Below are positions 35,735-45,028 of a stretch of DNA of 64,000 bases, piece after piece (the stretch's first letter is position 1; the number at the start of each line of letters is the position of its first letter). The stretch lies in contig NZ_SNZR01000013.1 in assembly GCF_004363955.1 (NCBI RefSeq), positions 620,001 through 684,000 on the forward strand, written 5' to 3'. This stretch comes from Enterovirga rhinocerotis. Its GTDB lineage: Bacteria; Pseudomonadota; Alphaproteobacteria; Rhizobiales; Beijerinckiaceae. A model generated the notes under the pieces. That model made no database searches. It saw only the letters and a list, made by a program, of their open reading frames with translations, and had not been told where the DNA came from. The position numbers and the translations under genes were made by a program.

Positions 35735-36730
35735 ATGGAGGTGAGGGGGAGCGCAGATCAGCCGGAACGGCATGTCTCGACCGGCCGCCTGCCCTCCGCC
35801 GAGCGCGTCCAGAGTCTGGTCGTTGAGGCTCACGAGCGGTTTTCTTCCATCGGCACCGGCGAGGTTTCGCAAGTCTACCCGGCGCTGGCGCGCGTTCCGG
35901 CCGACCTTTTCGGTATCTGCGTCGTCGGAACCGACGGCCGTGCCTTCGCCGTCGGCGACGCGGACCGCGACTTCACGATCATGAGCGTCTCGAAGCCGTT
36001 CGTTTTCGCGCTCGTCTGCGACCTGATCGGCGCGACCGGAGCGCGCGAGCGGCTCGGCGTCAACGCCACCGGATATGCCTTCAACTCGCTGGCCGGGATC
36101 GAGCGCAGCCCCGGGGGGCGCACGAACCCCATGGTCAATGCCGGTGCGATCGCGACGACGAGCCTCGTCCCTGGCGCCACGCTCGAAGAGCGGTGGCGCT
36201 TCATCCGCGATGGCCTGTCGCGCTTCGCGGGGCGCGACCTGGCTCTGAACGAGGAGGTCTACCAGTCCGCCTCCGAAACCAATCATCGGAACCGGAGCAT
36301 CGCGCTGATGCTCGACAGCGTCGGGCGGATCTATTGCGATCCGATGGAGGCGACGGACCTCTACACGCGGCAATGCGCGCTGGACGTGAGCGCCCGCGAT
36401 CTCGCCGTGATGGGCGCGACGCTCGCCGATGGCGGCTTCAATCCCGTCACGCGCGAGCAGGTGGTCGACCCCTCCGTCTGCCACTACGCGCTCGCGGTCA
36501 TGCTGACGGCGGGCCTCTACGAGACCTCGGGCGACTGGCTCTACGAGATCGGCCTTCCCGGCAAGAGCGGGATCGGCGGAGGGATCGTCACGGTCTCGCC
36601 GGGGAAGGGCGGGCTCGGCACCTTCGCCCCGCCGCTGGACGAGGCGGGGAACAGCATCAAGGGGCAACTGGTCGCGCAGTTCCTGTCGCAGCGCCTCGGC
36701 CTCGACCTTCTCGTTTCCGCGCCGGCCTGA
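35735..36730 (+). CDS. glsA: Glutaminase A
   Basis: 331 residues, a serine-dependent beta-lactamase-fold glutaminase converting glutamine to glutamate and ammonia. The catalytic SVSK motif is in FTIMSVSKPFVFALV; further family motifs are NPMVNAGAI, SETNHRNRSIA, and GLPGKSGIGGGIV. GGAG at 35724-35727 favours the ATG at 35735 over the GTG at 35729. The upstream 100 bases are AT-rich, a probable promoter region shared with the divergent amidohydrolase. Confidence 0.95.
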   Translation: MEVRGSADQPERHVSTGRLPSAERVQSLVVEAHERFSSIGTGEVSQVYPALARVPADLFGICVVGTDGRAFAVGDADRDFTIMSVSKPFVFALVCDLIGATGARERLGVNATGYAFNSLAGIERSPGGRTNPMVNAGAIATTSLVPGATLEERWRFIRDGLSRFAGRDLALNEEVYQSASETNHRNRSIALMLDSVGRIYCDPMEATDLYTRQCALDVSARDLAVMGATLADGGFNPVTREQVVDPSVCHYALAVMLTAGLYETSGDWLYEIGLPGKSGIGGGIVTVSPGKGGLGTFAPPLDEAGNSIKGQLVAQFLSQRLGLDLLVSAPA

Positions 36731-36783
36731 TCGCGGCACGCGGCGATGATGGGCTTTTCCGGCAACTTCTTCAGGGGGCAGCG

Positions 36784-38403
36784 ATGACGGGTGCGACGAC
36801 GACCGACGGGCCGCATGCCGAGGAGCAGGCATCCTGGGTGCCGATGATCTGCATCGCGCTCGGCCAGGCGATCATGTCGTTCAACGTCGCCTCGCTGCCG
36901 GTGGCCCTGGGCGGAATGGTTCAGAGCTTCGGCGTCCCGCCGACGACGGTGGCGACCGGGATCGTCGCCTATTCCATGATCGTCGCCGGCTTCGTGATGC
37001 TGGGCGCGAAGCTGGTCCAGCGGTCCGGAGCGCTCAGGGTCTTCCGCCTCGCGGTGGTGGTCTTCTGTGTCTCGCAGGTGATGATGACGTTCAGCCCGAA
37101 CGCGACGATCATGATCACGGCTCAGGCCGTCTGCGGCGCTGCGGGCGCGGTCATCGTGCCGGCGCTCGTTGCCCTGATCGCGGAGAATTATCGCGGCGCC
37201 CAGCAGGCGACGGCGCTCGGGGCGCTCGGCTCGGCCCGTGCCGGCGCGGGCGTCGCGGCCTTCCTCATCGGCGGCGTGCTCGGCACCTATATCGGCTGGC
37301 GGCCGGTCTTCGGGATCCTGATCGCGGTCTCGGCGCTCGTGCTCTTCCTGAGCTTCCGCCTGCGGCCTGACCAGGGCCGGCCCGACGTCCGGATCGACTT
37401 CGTCGGGGTTGCGCTCGCGGCCTCGGCGATCGTCCTGATCAGCTTCGGCTTCAACAACCTCAACCGGTGGGGATTGGGGATCGCGCAGCCCGGAGCGCCC
37501 TTCACGCTGCTCGGGCTGTCGCCGGCGCCGGTCATGATCGTGATCGGCCTCGTGCTCGGGCAGGGTTTCCTGCGCTGGACGCGGCGACGGGAGGCGTCGG
37601 GCGAGACGCCCCTCCTGCCGCTCTCCGTCCTCGAATCGCCGGCCGAACGGGCGGCCGTCTACGCCATGTTCTCGGTCGTCGCGCTCGAGGCCGCGCTCAA
37701 TTTCTCCGTGCCGCTCTACATCCAGATCGTGCAGGGCCGCACGCCCATGGCGACGGCCGTCGCCATGCTGCCGTTCAACCTGACGGTGTTCTTCGCGGCC
37801 ATGGTCATCGTCCGCTTCTACGACCGCTTCACGCCGCGTCAGATCGGCCGCTTCGGCTTCGTGCTGTGCACCGTCGCGCTGTTGTGGCTCGCCCTGGTGG
37901 TCCGGAACGACTGGAGTTCCATCCCCGTGCTGCTCGGGCTCGTCGTCTTCGGCATCGGCCAGGGATCGCTCGTGACGCTGCTCTTCAACGTGCTCGTGAC
38001 CGCATCGCCGAAGGAACTCGCGGGCGATGTCGGCTCGCTGAGGGGCACGACCAACAACCTCGCCGCGGCGGTCGGGACGGCCGTCGCCGGCGCGCTGCTG
38101 GTCGGCCTGCTGAGTTCGGCCGTCATGCGCAGGGTCGCCGAGAATCCGGTGCTGCCGCCCGCGATCCAGGCGCAGGTCGATCTCGACAGCATCACGTTCG
38201 TCAGCAACGACCACCTGGCCGGGGTGATCGCGAGAACCGACGCCTCGCCGGAGCAGAAGGCCGAGGCCCTGCGCGTCAACACCGAGGCGAGGCTCCAGGC
38301 GCTCAAGATCGGCCTGCTGCTCATGGCAGGGCTCGCGCTGCTGGCGATCCTGCCGGCCGGGCGGCTGCCGGGCTATCGTCCGGGCGAGATCCCGGAGCCC
38401 TGA
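36784..38403 (+). CDS. MFS transporter, DHA2-like
   Basis: 539 residues, 13-14 predicted membrane helices. Hydrophobic segments begin with MICIALGQAIMSFNVASLPV and continue through MIVAGFVMLGAKLVQRSGAL, TAQAVCGAAGAVIVPALVAL and a late LLLMAGLALLAILPAGRLPG. The motif C-like stretch GSARAGAGVAAFLIGGVLGT lies between. Overall similarity is to 14-helix drug/H+ antiporters. Follows glsA by 53 bases and may be co-transcribed; substrate unknown. Confidence 0.88.
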   Translation: MTGATTTDGPHAEEQASWVPMICIALGQAIMSFNVASLPVALGGMVQSFGVPPTTVATGIVAYSMIVAGFVMLGAKLVQRSGALRVFRLAVVVFCVSQVMMTFSPNATIMITAQAVCGAAGAVIVPALVALIAENYRGAQQATALGALGSARAGAGVAAFLIGGVLGTYIGWRPVFGILIAVSALVLFLSFRLRPDQGRPDVRIDFVGVALAASAIVLISFGFNNLNRWGLGIAQPGAPFTLLGLSPAPVMIVIGLVLGQGFLRWTRRREASGETPLLPLSVLESPAERAAVYAMFSVVALEAALNFSVPLYIQIVQGRTPMATAVAMLPFNLTVFFAAMVIVRFYDRFTPRQIGRFGFVLCTVALLWLALVVRNDWSSIPVLLGLVVFGIGQGSLVTLLFNVLVTASPKELAGDVGSLRGTTNNLAAAVGTAVAGALLVGLLSSAVMRRVAENPVLPPAIQAQVDLDSITFVSNDHLAGVIARTDASPEQKAEALRVNTEARLQALKIGLLLMAGLALLAILPAGRLPGYRPGEIPEP

Positions 38404-38444
38404 TCGGGCGTGATGATCCGACGACGCGGAGTGGAGGGTTGCCG

Positions 38445-38654
38445 ATGAGGTCGATGCTGGTCGTGGCGGTGGCCGCCTTATGCCTCCTTGGCGCTCCTCC
38501 GGCGACCGCCGTGCCGAGCGCCAAGGCCGTCTCGGCGAGCGATCTCGTCTCGGAGGCGCGCGTCCGGCAGCGGCGCGTCGTCTGCCGGGACGGCCATGTC
38601 CGGCGCTGGGTCCGGGGCCGCTGGCGCGTGACGCCCTTCCGCCGCTGCCGCTGA
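38445..38654 (+). CDS. Small secreted Arg-rich protein
   Basis: 69 residues: a signal peptide (MRSMLVVAVAALCLLGAPPA, then TA) and a short, strongly basic mature part with VVCRDGHVRRWVRGRWRV and a final RRCR. Two Cys could form a disulfide. Short 'CRDGHVRRW'-type exported proteins are seen in Rhizobiales without assigned function. GGAGGG lies upstream of the ATG. Confidence 0.65.
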   Translation: MRSMLVVAVAALCLLGAPPATAVPSAKAVSASDLVSEARVRQRRVVCRDGHVRRWVRGRWRVTPFRRCR

Positions 38655-38741
38655 GCGATCCCCTTCGACTTGGCGCAGGCGAGGAGGCCGTGGCAGGCTG
38701 AGGGGAATCGCTCACCCGAACCAATATCCGGAGGATACGCC

Positions 38742-39251
38742 ATGACGATCGCCCTCAAGACGGAGCGCTCGCTCCTGAGCCAGGACGAATTCGCGACGCT
38801 CGCGCAGACCCATTATCCGGCCCTCTACGAGGTCGACGGCGCCGCTCTCCCGGACCTGCGGCAGCGCATCCGCACGCTTCGGGACAAGGAGCGGACCCTG
38901 GCGCGGACCCTGCGCCGGAGCATCCGCGGCAAGGCCGGCGAGCGGGGCGGCAGCTTCCCGGGCAATATCGAGAAGCCGGCCCGGCGCAAGCAGGTCTTCG
39001 CGGGCGCGCTGAAGCGGCTCAACAAGGAAGCCGATCGTCGGCGCGTCATGGAGGCGCGCGAGGCCTTGCGCGGAGCCGTCGCCGCGAAACAGGCGGCCGA
39101 TGGAACCGGCGCTCCCGATCCCGGCCGCACCGGCCGCACCGGGATGCGGCCCCAGGAAAGCGCCCGGCGGCGGACCGCCGTGAACCGCGCGAAGGTCGGC
39201 AGCGTCTCGCAGGCGACCCGGAATGCCCAGGCGAGGCGCGATGCGCGCTGA
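38742..39251 (+). CDS. Hypothetical basic coiled-coil protein
   Basis: 169 residues with GGAGG about 9 bases before the ATG. N-terminal part (LLSQDEFATLAQTHYPALYE), then Arg-rich helices (PDLRQRIRTLRDKERTLART; KQVFAGALKRLNKEADRRRV) and a disordered Arg/Ala/Gly tail. Very basic, so nucleic-acid binding is possible. No family was recognised. Confidence 0.6.
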   Translation: MTIALKTERSLLSQDEFATLAQTHYPALYEVDGAALPDLRQRIRTLRDKERTLARTLRRSIRGKAGERGGSFPGNIEKPARRKQVFAGALKRLNKEADRRRVMEAREALRGAVAAKQAADGTGAPDPGRTGRTGMRPQESARRRTAVNRAKVGSVSQATRNAQARRDAR

Positions 39252-39344
39252 GCCGGCCTCGGGCCCGGCCACCCGCTGCTCCGGCGCGCTGGAACAGGCC
39301 TTCATTTTCGGCTAAGCGGCCAGCGCCATCAGGAAAATCCGCGC

Positions 39345-40031
39345 ATGTCCTATGTCATCGATCCGCCCGCCGTGGCCTCGCTGCCGGTGGAGGGAGAAAG
39401 CGGGCGCTTTCCCGTCCGGCGCATCTACTGCATCGGCCGCAACTATGCCGAGCATGCGCGGGAGATGGGGCACGATCCGAACCGCGAGCCTCCCTTCTTC
39501 TTCCTGAAGCCGTCCGACGCGGTGCTCGATGCGGCGCGCGATTTCCCCTATCCGCCCGGCACGAAGGACGTGCACCACGAGATCGAGCTCGTCGTCGCGC
39601 TCAAGACGGGCGGGCGGGACATCGCGGAGGCCGACGCCCTGGACCATGTCTACGGCTATGCCGTCGGGCTCGACATGACCCGCCGGGATCTCCAGGCCGA
39701 GGCAAAGAAGATGGGGCGTCCGTGGGACGTCGCGAAGGGCTTCGACCATTCGGCGCCCTGCACGGCGCTCAAGACCGTCGCCGCGATCGGCCATCCGTCC
39801 AAGGGGCGCGTCTGGCTCGACGTCAACGGCCAGACGAAGCAGGAGGGCGATCTCGCCGACCTGATCTGGACGATCCCGGAGGTCATCGCGACGATCTCTC
39901 GCCTGTTCGAACTCAAGGCGGGCGACCTGATCATGACCGGCACGCCCGCCGGTGTCGGCGCCGTCAAGACCGGCGACGTCATGGAAGGCGGCGTCGAGGG
40001 CGTCGGGACGCTCCGCATCAAGGTCGCCTGA
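39345..40031 (+). CDS. Fumarylacetoacetate hydrolase (FAH) family protein
   Basis: 228 residues. RRIYCIGRNYAEHAREMG and PPFFFLKPSDAVL give the N-terminal FAH strand. VHHEIELVVAL holds the Glu metal ligands and GYAVGLDMTRRDLQ the Asp ligand; the end GDLIMTGTPAGVGAVKTGD is canonical. Such enzymes hydrolyse or decarboxylate acylpyruvates or oxaloacetate. Close to the glutathione- or fumarylpyruvate-type FAH hydrolases; exact substrate unassigned. Confidence 0.9.
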   Translation: MSYVIDPPAVASLPVEGESGRFPVRRIYCIGRNYAEHAREMGHDPNREPPFFFLKPSDAVLDAARDFPYPPGTKDVHHEIELVVALKTGGRDIAEADALDHVYGYAVGLDMTRRDLQAEAKKMGRPWDVAKGFDHSAPCTALKTVAAIGHPSKGRVWLDVNGQTKQEGDLADLIWTIPEVIATISRLFELKAGDLIMTGTPAGVGAVKTGDVMEGGVEGVGTLRIKVA

Positions 40032-40118
40032 CGGCAGGCCGACAGCACGGCGCCCTCCGCGCGATCCACGGAGGGCGTCATGCGGAGAGAGCGCGTCGCG
40101 CCCTCTCCGGGGGGCGCT

Positions 40119-40694
40119 TCAGCGCGTCCCGCTTCCGCCCGAGCTGAGCTTCGAGATCGCCTGGGGCAGGACGCTCGAGAGCTGCTGAAGGAGCTGATCG
40201 CGCGGCAGACCGGTGGCCTTCTCGAGTTCGCCCAGCGTCCGCTCGTCCAGCACGCTGTTCAGCTCCGTCGGGGCGACGGGCTTGTTCTCGCCCGGGCCGA
40301 CCCAGGAATCGACCTTGTCGCCGAGCCCGCCGCCGCGGAACCGGTCGAGCAGCGAATCGAGGCTCGGCAGGCCGGCGAGGACGCCGCTCTGGATCGTGCC
40401 AGACCCTGCCGGCTCGGGAGACGAGCCGGGCGCGTTCTGCGCCGGCGCATCGCCCCGGCCGAAGATGGAGCCGGCAATGGATTCGAGGCTCGGAAAGCCG
40501 GCGAGGATGCCGCTCTGGATGGTTCCCGATTGATCCGGCGCCGGGGCCGCCTCGGCCTTCGCCGCTGAGGCGTCGTCCTTGCCGAAATAGGACGAGGCCG
40601 CCTTGGCCGCGAGCAGCGCCAGCAGGATCTTCGTCAGCGGAGACGTGCTTCCGCCGTCCTTGCTGCCGAGGATATTGTCGAGAAGACCCATCAT
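40119..40694 (-). CDS. YidB-like (DUF937) protein with internal duplication
   Basis: 191 residues. MGLLDNILGSKDGGSTSPLT at the N-terminus and LNSVLDERTLGELEKATGLP followed by LLQQLSSVLPQAISKLS at the C-terminus match the YidB family, whose function is poorly known. In between lies a near-perfect duplication: SGTIQSGILAGFPSLESI at about 56-73 and SGTIQSGVLAGLPSLDSL at about 98-115. The second Met (start 40691) is equally possible. Confidence 0.85.
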   Translation of the reverse strand: MMGLLDNILGSKDGGSTSPLTKILLALLAAKAASSYFGKDDASAAKAEAAPAPDQSGTIQSGILAGFPSLESIAGSIFGRGDAPAQNAPGSSPEPAGSGTIQSGVLAGLPSLDSLLDRFRGGGLGDKVDSWVGPGENKPVAPTELNSVLDERTLGELEKATGLPRDQLLQQLSSVLPQAISKLSSGGSGTR

Positions 40695-40874
40695 TCCATC
40701 CTTCCGTGCGCGCGCCCGGGCATGCCGTGCGCGGCGACAGTCAAGCTTGAGCCAGAAACGCGCGAGGGTCGAGATCGATCCCTCGGCCTTCCTTCATCTT
40801 CGTGTGATACGGGCGGCGGGAATGGCGCGGACCTGGCGGCCGGCAATGCCGGACGACGGAAGCGGAGATGGGCA

Positions 40875-41744
40875 ATGGCAACTTCCGACAGGCGCCTCGC
40901 GGCTGCGAGACCCGACCTCGCGGACGAGCGCCTGCGGGGCACGGTGCAGGCGGAGCGCTACGTCGCGGGCCGCGAAGCCCGGATCGTGGCGCCTTGCGCC
41001 CCTCTCCGGCGACGTCCCGCTCCCGATGCGCCCCTCGATACCGAAGCGCTGATGGGCGAGCCCGTCCGCATCTTCGACGAGCGCGACGGCTATGCCTGGG
41101 CTCAGCTCCTGCAGGACGGCTATGTCGGCTACCTGCCGTCGTCCGTGCTCGGTGCCGAGGCGCCGGCCCCGACCCATCGCGTTCGGGCCGTGCGGACCTT
41201 CGTCTATCCGGCCCCGGACCTGAAGACGCCGCCCCTGTCCTTCCTTAGCCTCGGCGCCGCCGTCGGGGCCTCCGGCGAGGTCGAGCGCGGCTATCTGCCC
41301 CTCGCCGGCGGCGGCTATGCCTGGGCGGCGCATCTGCGACCCGTGAGCGAGCGCGAGCCCGATTACGTCGCCGTCGCGGAACGGCTCCTCGGCGCTCCCT
41401 ATCTCTGGGGCGGCAAGTCGAGCCTCGGCATCGATTGCTCCGGCCTCGTCCAACTCGCTCTCGCCGCCGCCGGCATCGCCGCGCCGCGTGACAGCGACAT
41501 GCAGGAAGCCGGGCTCGGGCAGCCCCTGCCGGAGGGTGGCTCCCTCGCCCGCGGCGATGTCGTGTTCTGGAAGGGCCATGTCGGCCTGATGCTGGACGGC
41601 GCGCGCCTGCTTCATGCCAACGGCCACCACATGGCCGTCGCGATCGAGCCCCTGGCGGAGGCCGAGAGCCGCATCCGCGAGGGCGGAGGCGGCCCGGTCA
41701 CGATGCGGCGGCGCCTGCCGGAGCATCAGCGCCCGCGGGGTTGA
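40875..41744 (+). CDS. NlpC/P60 family peptidase with SH3-like domains
   Basis: 289 residues. Two bacterial SH3-type segments (ARIVAPCAPLRRRPAPDAP; and AVRTFVYPAPDLKTPPLSF) precede an NlpC/P60 domain with catalytic Cys188 in GIDCSGLVQLAL, His235 in GHVGLM and a third polar residue at His247. Dipeptidyl-peptidase VI-type, cleaving D-Glu-mDAP bonds in cell-wall muropeptides. No signal peptide is evident, so a cytoplasmic muropeptide recycling role is likely. Confidence 0.9.
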   Translation: MATSDRRLAAARPDLADERLRGTVQAERYVAGREARIVAPCAPLRRRPAPDAPLDTEALMGEPVRIFDERDGYAWAQLLQDGYVGYLPSSVLGAEAPAPTHRVRAVRTFVYPAPDLKTPPLSFLSLGAAVGASGEVERGYLPLAGGGYAWAAHLRPVSEREPDYVAVAERLLGAPYLWGGKSSLGIDCSGLVQLALAAAGIAAPRDSDMQEAGLGQPLPEGGSLARGDVVFWKGHVGLMLDGARLLHANGHHMAVAIEPLAEAESRIREGGGGPVTMRRRLPEHQRPRG

Positions 41745-41767
41745 AAGCCTGATCCGGCACTCCCTCC

Positions 41768-41870
41768 CTCCTCATCCTGAGGCGCCTCGCGAAGCGAGGC
41801 CTCGAAGGACGCATCACGGACGCGCGTGCTTCGAGGCTCGGCGAAGCCGAGCACCTCAGCATGAGGACGG
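41768..41870. repeat. Interspersed double-hairpin palindromic repeat
   Basis: Outer arms CCTCATCCTGAGG and CCTCAGCATGAGG (one mismatch) enclose CCTCGC-GAA-GCGAGG, an inner pair CCTCGAAG/CTTCGAGG, and GCTCGGC-GAA-GCCGAGC. The cruciform with two GAA-capped hairpins and a central ACGCATCACGGACGCG is a well-known intergenic repeat type in Rhizobiales, by recall. A different family from the one at 8.1 kb. Confidence 0.85.
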
Positions 41871-41923
41871 TCGGGATGGCGTGCTCGGCAGTCCAGGGGG
41901 CGGCCAAGCGGCCCCTCCCGCCC

Positions 41924-42883
41924 TCAATAGCCCCGCGTCAGGTCCACCGCGTTGATGAAGGATTGCCCGCCCTCGTGGCGGCGGATCTGGGCGGCGACGG
42001 CCGAGGCGATCGCGTCGGGGTCGCTCATGGCGGCGTTGTGGGGCGTGATCTGCACCGCCGGATGCGTCCACAGGCGCGAGGCGGACGGCAGCGGCTCGGT
42101 CTCGAAGACGTCGAGCGTCGCGGCCTTCAGCGTGCCGTCGTCGAGGGCGGCGAGGATGTCGGTCTCGACCTGCAATCCGCCCCGGCCGGCATTGACGAGG
42201 ATCGGCCCGCCGAGCCGGCCGTCCCGCGCGAGGCCTGCGAAGAGCCGGGCGTCGAGGAGGCCGCGCGTGTCGGCCGTCAGCGGCAGCAGCACGACGAGGA
42301 TGTCGGTGCGGGCGAGGAAGGCCGGCAATTCGCCCTCGCCGGCATAGGTCGGGATGCCGTCGATCTCGCGCTTCGTGCGGCTCCAGCCGGCGACGTCGAA
42401 GCCCATGATCCGGAGCTTGCGCGCGGAATCGCCCCCGAGCACGCCGAGCCCCATGATGCCGACCCGGACATCCCGCGCGGCCGGCTGCTCGCGGTCGTCC
42501 TCCCAGACGCCGCGGCGCTGGCGGTCGGCATAGGTCCAGCCCTTCCGCAGATGCATCAGGCAATGCATCACGACGTACTCGCTCATCCGCTCGGTGAGGT
42601 CCTGGTCGACGACACGAAGGACCGGCACGTCCGGAAGGTTCGGATCGGTCGCGAGATGGTCGATCCCGGCGCCGAGCGAGAAGACGGCTTCGAGGTTCGG
42701 CAGGTTCGAGAGCACGCCCGGCCTGTGCTTCCACGTCGCAGCATAGCGGATGGAGGCCGGATCGAAAGGCTCGCGGGCGGAGACGGTGTCGCGATCGGGC
42801 AGGAGGCGGCGGAAGCGATCGAGCCAGGACTCCTCGTGCCAGCCCGTGACGGCGAGGAGCAGGGAGTTGGGGCGCGACGTCAT
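41924..42883 (-). CDS. D-2-hydroxyacid dehydrogenase (GhrA-like glyoxylate/hydroxypyruvate reductase)
   Basis: 319 residues. VGIMGLGVLGGDSARKLRIM is the NAD(P) Rossmann loop. PILVNAGRGGLQVETDILAA and ATLDVFETEPLPSASRLWTH followed by TPHNAA carry the catalytic Arg/Glu/His set of the GhrA clade. Reduces 2-oxoacids such as glyoxylate or hydroxypyruvate. Last gene of the nucleoside operon, overlapping deoA by 4 bases (ATGA). Confidence 0.92.
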   Translation of the reverse strand: MTSRPNSLLLAVTGWHEESWLDRFRRLLPDRDTVSAREPFDPASIRYAATWKHRPGVLSNLPNLEAVFSLGAGIDHLATDPNLPDVPVLRVVDQDLTERMSEYVVMHCLMHLRKGWTYADRQRRGVWEDDREQPAARDVRVGIMGLGVLGGDSARKLRIMGFDVAGWSRTKREIDGIPTYAGEGELPAFLARTDILVVLLPLTADTRGLLDARLFAGLARDGRLGGPILVNAGRGGLQVETDILAALDDGTLKAATLDVFETEPLPSASRLWTHPAVQITPHNAAMSDPDAIASAVAAQIRRHEGGQSFINAVDLTRGY

Positions 42884-44196
42884 GGGGCCTCGATGCGTTC
42901 GCCGACGACCGGCGGGATGACGGGAGGGCGCTCGCCGATGCTGTAGGCGGCCCGGACGGCGCGGGCGGCACGCTCGGCCGCGTCGTCCGATCCCGCATGC
43001 ACGATCGCGAGCGGCGTGTCTTCCTCGATCTCGGCCCCGATCCCCGCGAACCGGACCAGTCCCACGGCATGATCGATGGGATCTGCGGCGCGGACCCGGC
43101 CGCCGCCGAGCGCGACGACGGCGAGGCCGAGCGCGCGCGTGTCGATCGCCTCGACGAAGCCGCGGGCCGAAGCACCGATCTCGCGCCGGACGGGCGCTGC
43201 GGGAAGATGGCGCTCCGGGCGCTCGACGAGGTCTGCCGGCCCGCCAAGCGCGCTCACCATGCGCCCGAACCGCTCGGCTGCCGCGCCCGAGGCGAAGGCC
43301 TCCTCGATCCGCCGCCGGCCCTCCGCCTCGTCGGAGGCCAGCCCGCCCAGAGCCAGCATCGCACCGCCGAGGGCGACCGTGACCGCCTGAAAGCGGGGCT
43401 CGACCTGCCGTCCGGCGAGGTGGTCGACGGCGTGCCGGATCTCGAGCGCGTTGCCGGCGACGGAGGCGAGCGGGGCGGCCATGTCCGTGAGGTAGGCGCT
43501 CGTGCGGAGGCCGGCTCCGTTCGCCACCGCGACGATCCGCTCGGCGAGCGCGCGCGACTCCTCGGGCTGTGCGAGGAACGCGCCGGACCCGGTCTTGACG
43601 TCCATCACGAGGCCGTCGAGCCCGGCCGCGAGCTTCTTCGAGAGGATCGAGGAGGTGATGAGATCGATCGATTCGACCGTTCCGGTGACGTCGCGGATCG
43701 CATAGAGGCGGCGGTCGGCGGGGGCGATGTCGGGCGTCTGGCCGATGACGGCGCAGCCGGCCTCGCGCACGACGCGGCGGAAGGTGTCGAGGTCGGGCTG
43801 GGAGACATAGCCGGGGATCGAATCGAGCTTGTCGAGCGTGCCGCCGGTATGGCCGAGCCCGCGGCCGGCGATCATCGGCACGTAGCCGCCGCAGGCCGCG
43901 ACGGCGGGGGCGAGGACAAGGCTGACGCCGTCCCCGACGCCGCCGGTCGAATGCTTGTCGAGCGCCGGCCCCGGAAGGTCCCAGGCGAGCACGGTGCCCG
44001 ACCGCGTCATCGCGCCCGTCAAGGCCACGCATTCGGCGAGCGAGAGGCCCCGGATGCAGATGGCCATGGCAAGGGCGGCCGCCTGGCCTTCTCCCACCCC
44101 GCCATCGACGAGCCCCGCGACGAAGGCCTCGATCTCCTCCGGCTCGAGCGCCCGTCCGTCGCGCTTCGCCCGGATCACCTCCTGCGGCAGGAACAT
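42880..44196 (-). CDS. deoA: Thymidine phosphorylase
   Basis: 438 residues. KHSTGGVGDGVSLVLAPAVA is the phosphate-binding signature, and GRGLGHTGGTLDKLDSIPGY the family signature. DVKTGSGAFL and the C-terminal anticodon-like PYNP domain (LGGGRVRAADPIDHAVGLV) complete it. Cleaves thymidine or deoxyuridine to base and deoxyribose 1-phosphate. Seven bases separate it from udh upstream; overlapping ATGA with the reductase downstream. Confidence 0.97.
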   Translation of the reverse strand: MFLPQEVIRAKRDGRALEPEEIEAFVAGLVDGGVGEGQAAALAMAICIRGLSLAECVALTGAMTRSGTVLAWDLPGPALDKHSTGGVGDGVSLVLAPAVAACGGYVPMIAGRGLGHTGGTLDKLDSIPGYVSQPDLDTFRRVVREAGCAVIGQTPDIAPADRRLYAIRDVTGTVESIDLITSSILSKKLAAGLDGLVMDVKTGSGAFLAQPEESRALAERIVAVANGAGLRTSAYLTDMAAPLASVAGNALEIRHAVDHLAGRQVEPRFQAVTVALGGAMLALGGLASDEAEGRRRIEEAFASGAAAERFGRMVSALGGPADLVERPERHLPAAPVRREIGASARGFVEAIDTRALGLAVVALGGGRVRAADPIDHAVGLVRFAGIGAEIEEDTPLAIVHAGSDDAAERAARAVRAAYSIGERPPVIPPVVGERIEAP

Positions 44197-44203
44197 GCAG
44201 GCC

Positions 44204-45028
44204 TCAGGGTCGCGTCCAGCCGATCTTCACATAGCCGCCGCCCTGATGGGCTTCGATCACGGGATCGTCGCTCGTCTTGGCCGCGAGGGCCTCGGCGAAG
44301 CCGTCGGCCGAATCCTCCGGCGCCCAGCCGATGAGGTCCCTGGCATCGCCTTCCCACCAGGTCATGCGGCTGTTGTTCGACGCGCCCCAGACCACGCAGC
44401 AACCGACCTGCGGCGCGAGGATCGCCCGGATGCAGAGACGGGTCAGGTCGCCGTAGGAAAGCCAGGTCGCCAGCATGCGTGCATCGACCGGCTCCGGGAA
44501 GCAGGAGCCGATACGCACGATCACGCTCTCGACGGCGTGCTTGCGCCAATACAGCCCGGCCATCATCTCGCCCCAGACCTTGGAGGCGCCGTAATAGCCG
44601 TCCGGCCTCAGGGGGCTGTCGGGATCGATCGTGGTCGAGCGGGCGTGGAAGCCGATCGTGTGGTTCGAGGACGCGAAGACGACGCGCGCCTTCGCCAGGC
44701 GGGCGGCCTCGTAGATGTTGTAGAGGCCGGCGATGTTCGGCCCGATCACCTCGTCGAACGGCTTCTCCACGGACGTGCCGCCGAAATGGAGGATGGCGGA
44801 GCAACCCTCCGCGAGCCGGGCGACCGCGTCGCGGTCCACGAGGTCGGCCGCCTCGAAGGTGCAGCCCGCCGGCACGGGATCGGGAAAGGGGACGATATCG
44901 GTCAGGCGCAGCGTCCAGCCCTCGGCTGCGAGGCCTCGTGCCAGGACCCGGCCGAGCGCTCCCGAAGCGCCGGTGAGGAGAATGGCTCCAGCCGGACGGG
45001 AGGAGGCGTCTTGGTGTCGATCAGTCAT
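44204..45028 (-). CDS. NAD-dependent uronate dehydrogenase-like SDR/epimerase
   Basis: 274 residues. ILLTGASGALGRVLARGLAA is the NAD-binding motif. SSNHTIGFHARSTTIDPDSP and YGASKVWGEMMAGLYWRK hold the Ser-Tyr-Lys triad, and the SNH-x-IGF motif is typical of uronate dehydrogenase (Udh), which oxidises glucuronate/galacturonate to the aldarolactone. Sitting inside a nucleoside operon is unusual; a sugar released from nucleosides could be the real substrate. Its start overlaps the PNP stop by 8 bases. Confidence 0.8.
   Translation of the reverse strand: MTDRHQDASSRPAGAILLTGASGALGRVLARGLAAEGWTLRLTDIVPFPDPVPAGCTFEAADLVDRDAVARLAEGCSAILHFGGTSVEKPFDEVIGPNIAGLYNIYEAARLAKARVVFASSNHTIGFHARSTTIDPDSPLRPDGYYGASKVWGEMMAGLYWRKHAVESVIVRIGSCFPEPVDARMLATWLSYGDLTRLCIRAILAPQVGCCVVWGASNNSRMTWWEGDARDLIGWAPEDSADGFAEALAAKTSDDPVIEAHQGGGYVKIGWTRP

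Noticed and set aside
36541-38724. 727-codon antisense frame over the MFS gene
   Set aside because: Composition-driven shadow (Arg/Asp/His-rich); the opposite frame has clear membrane helices.
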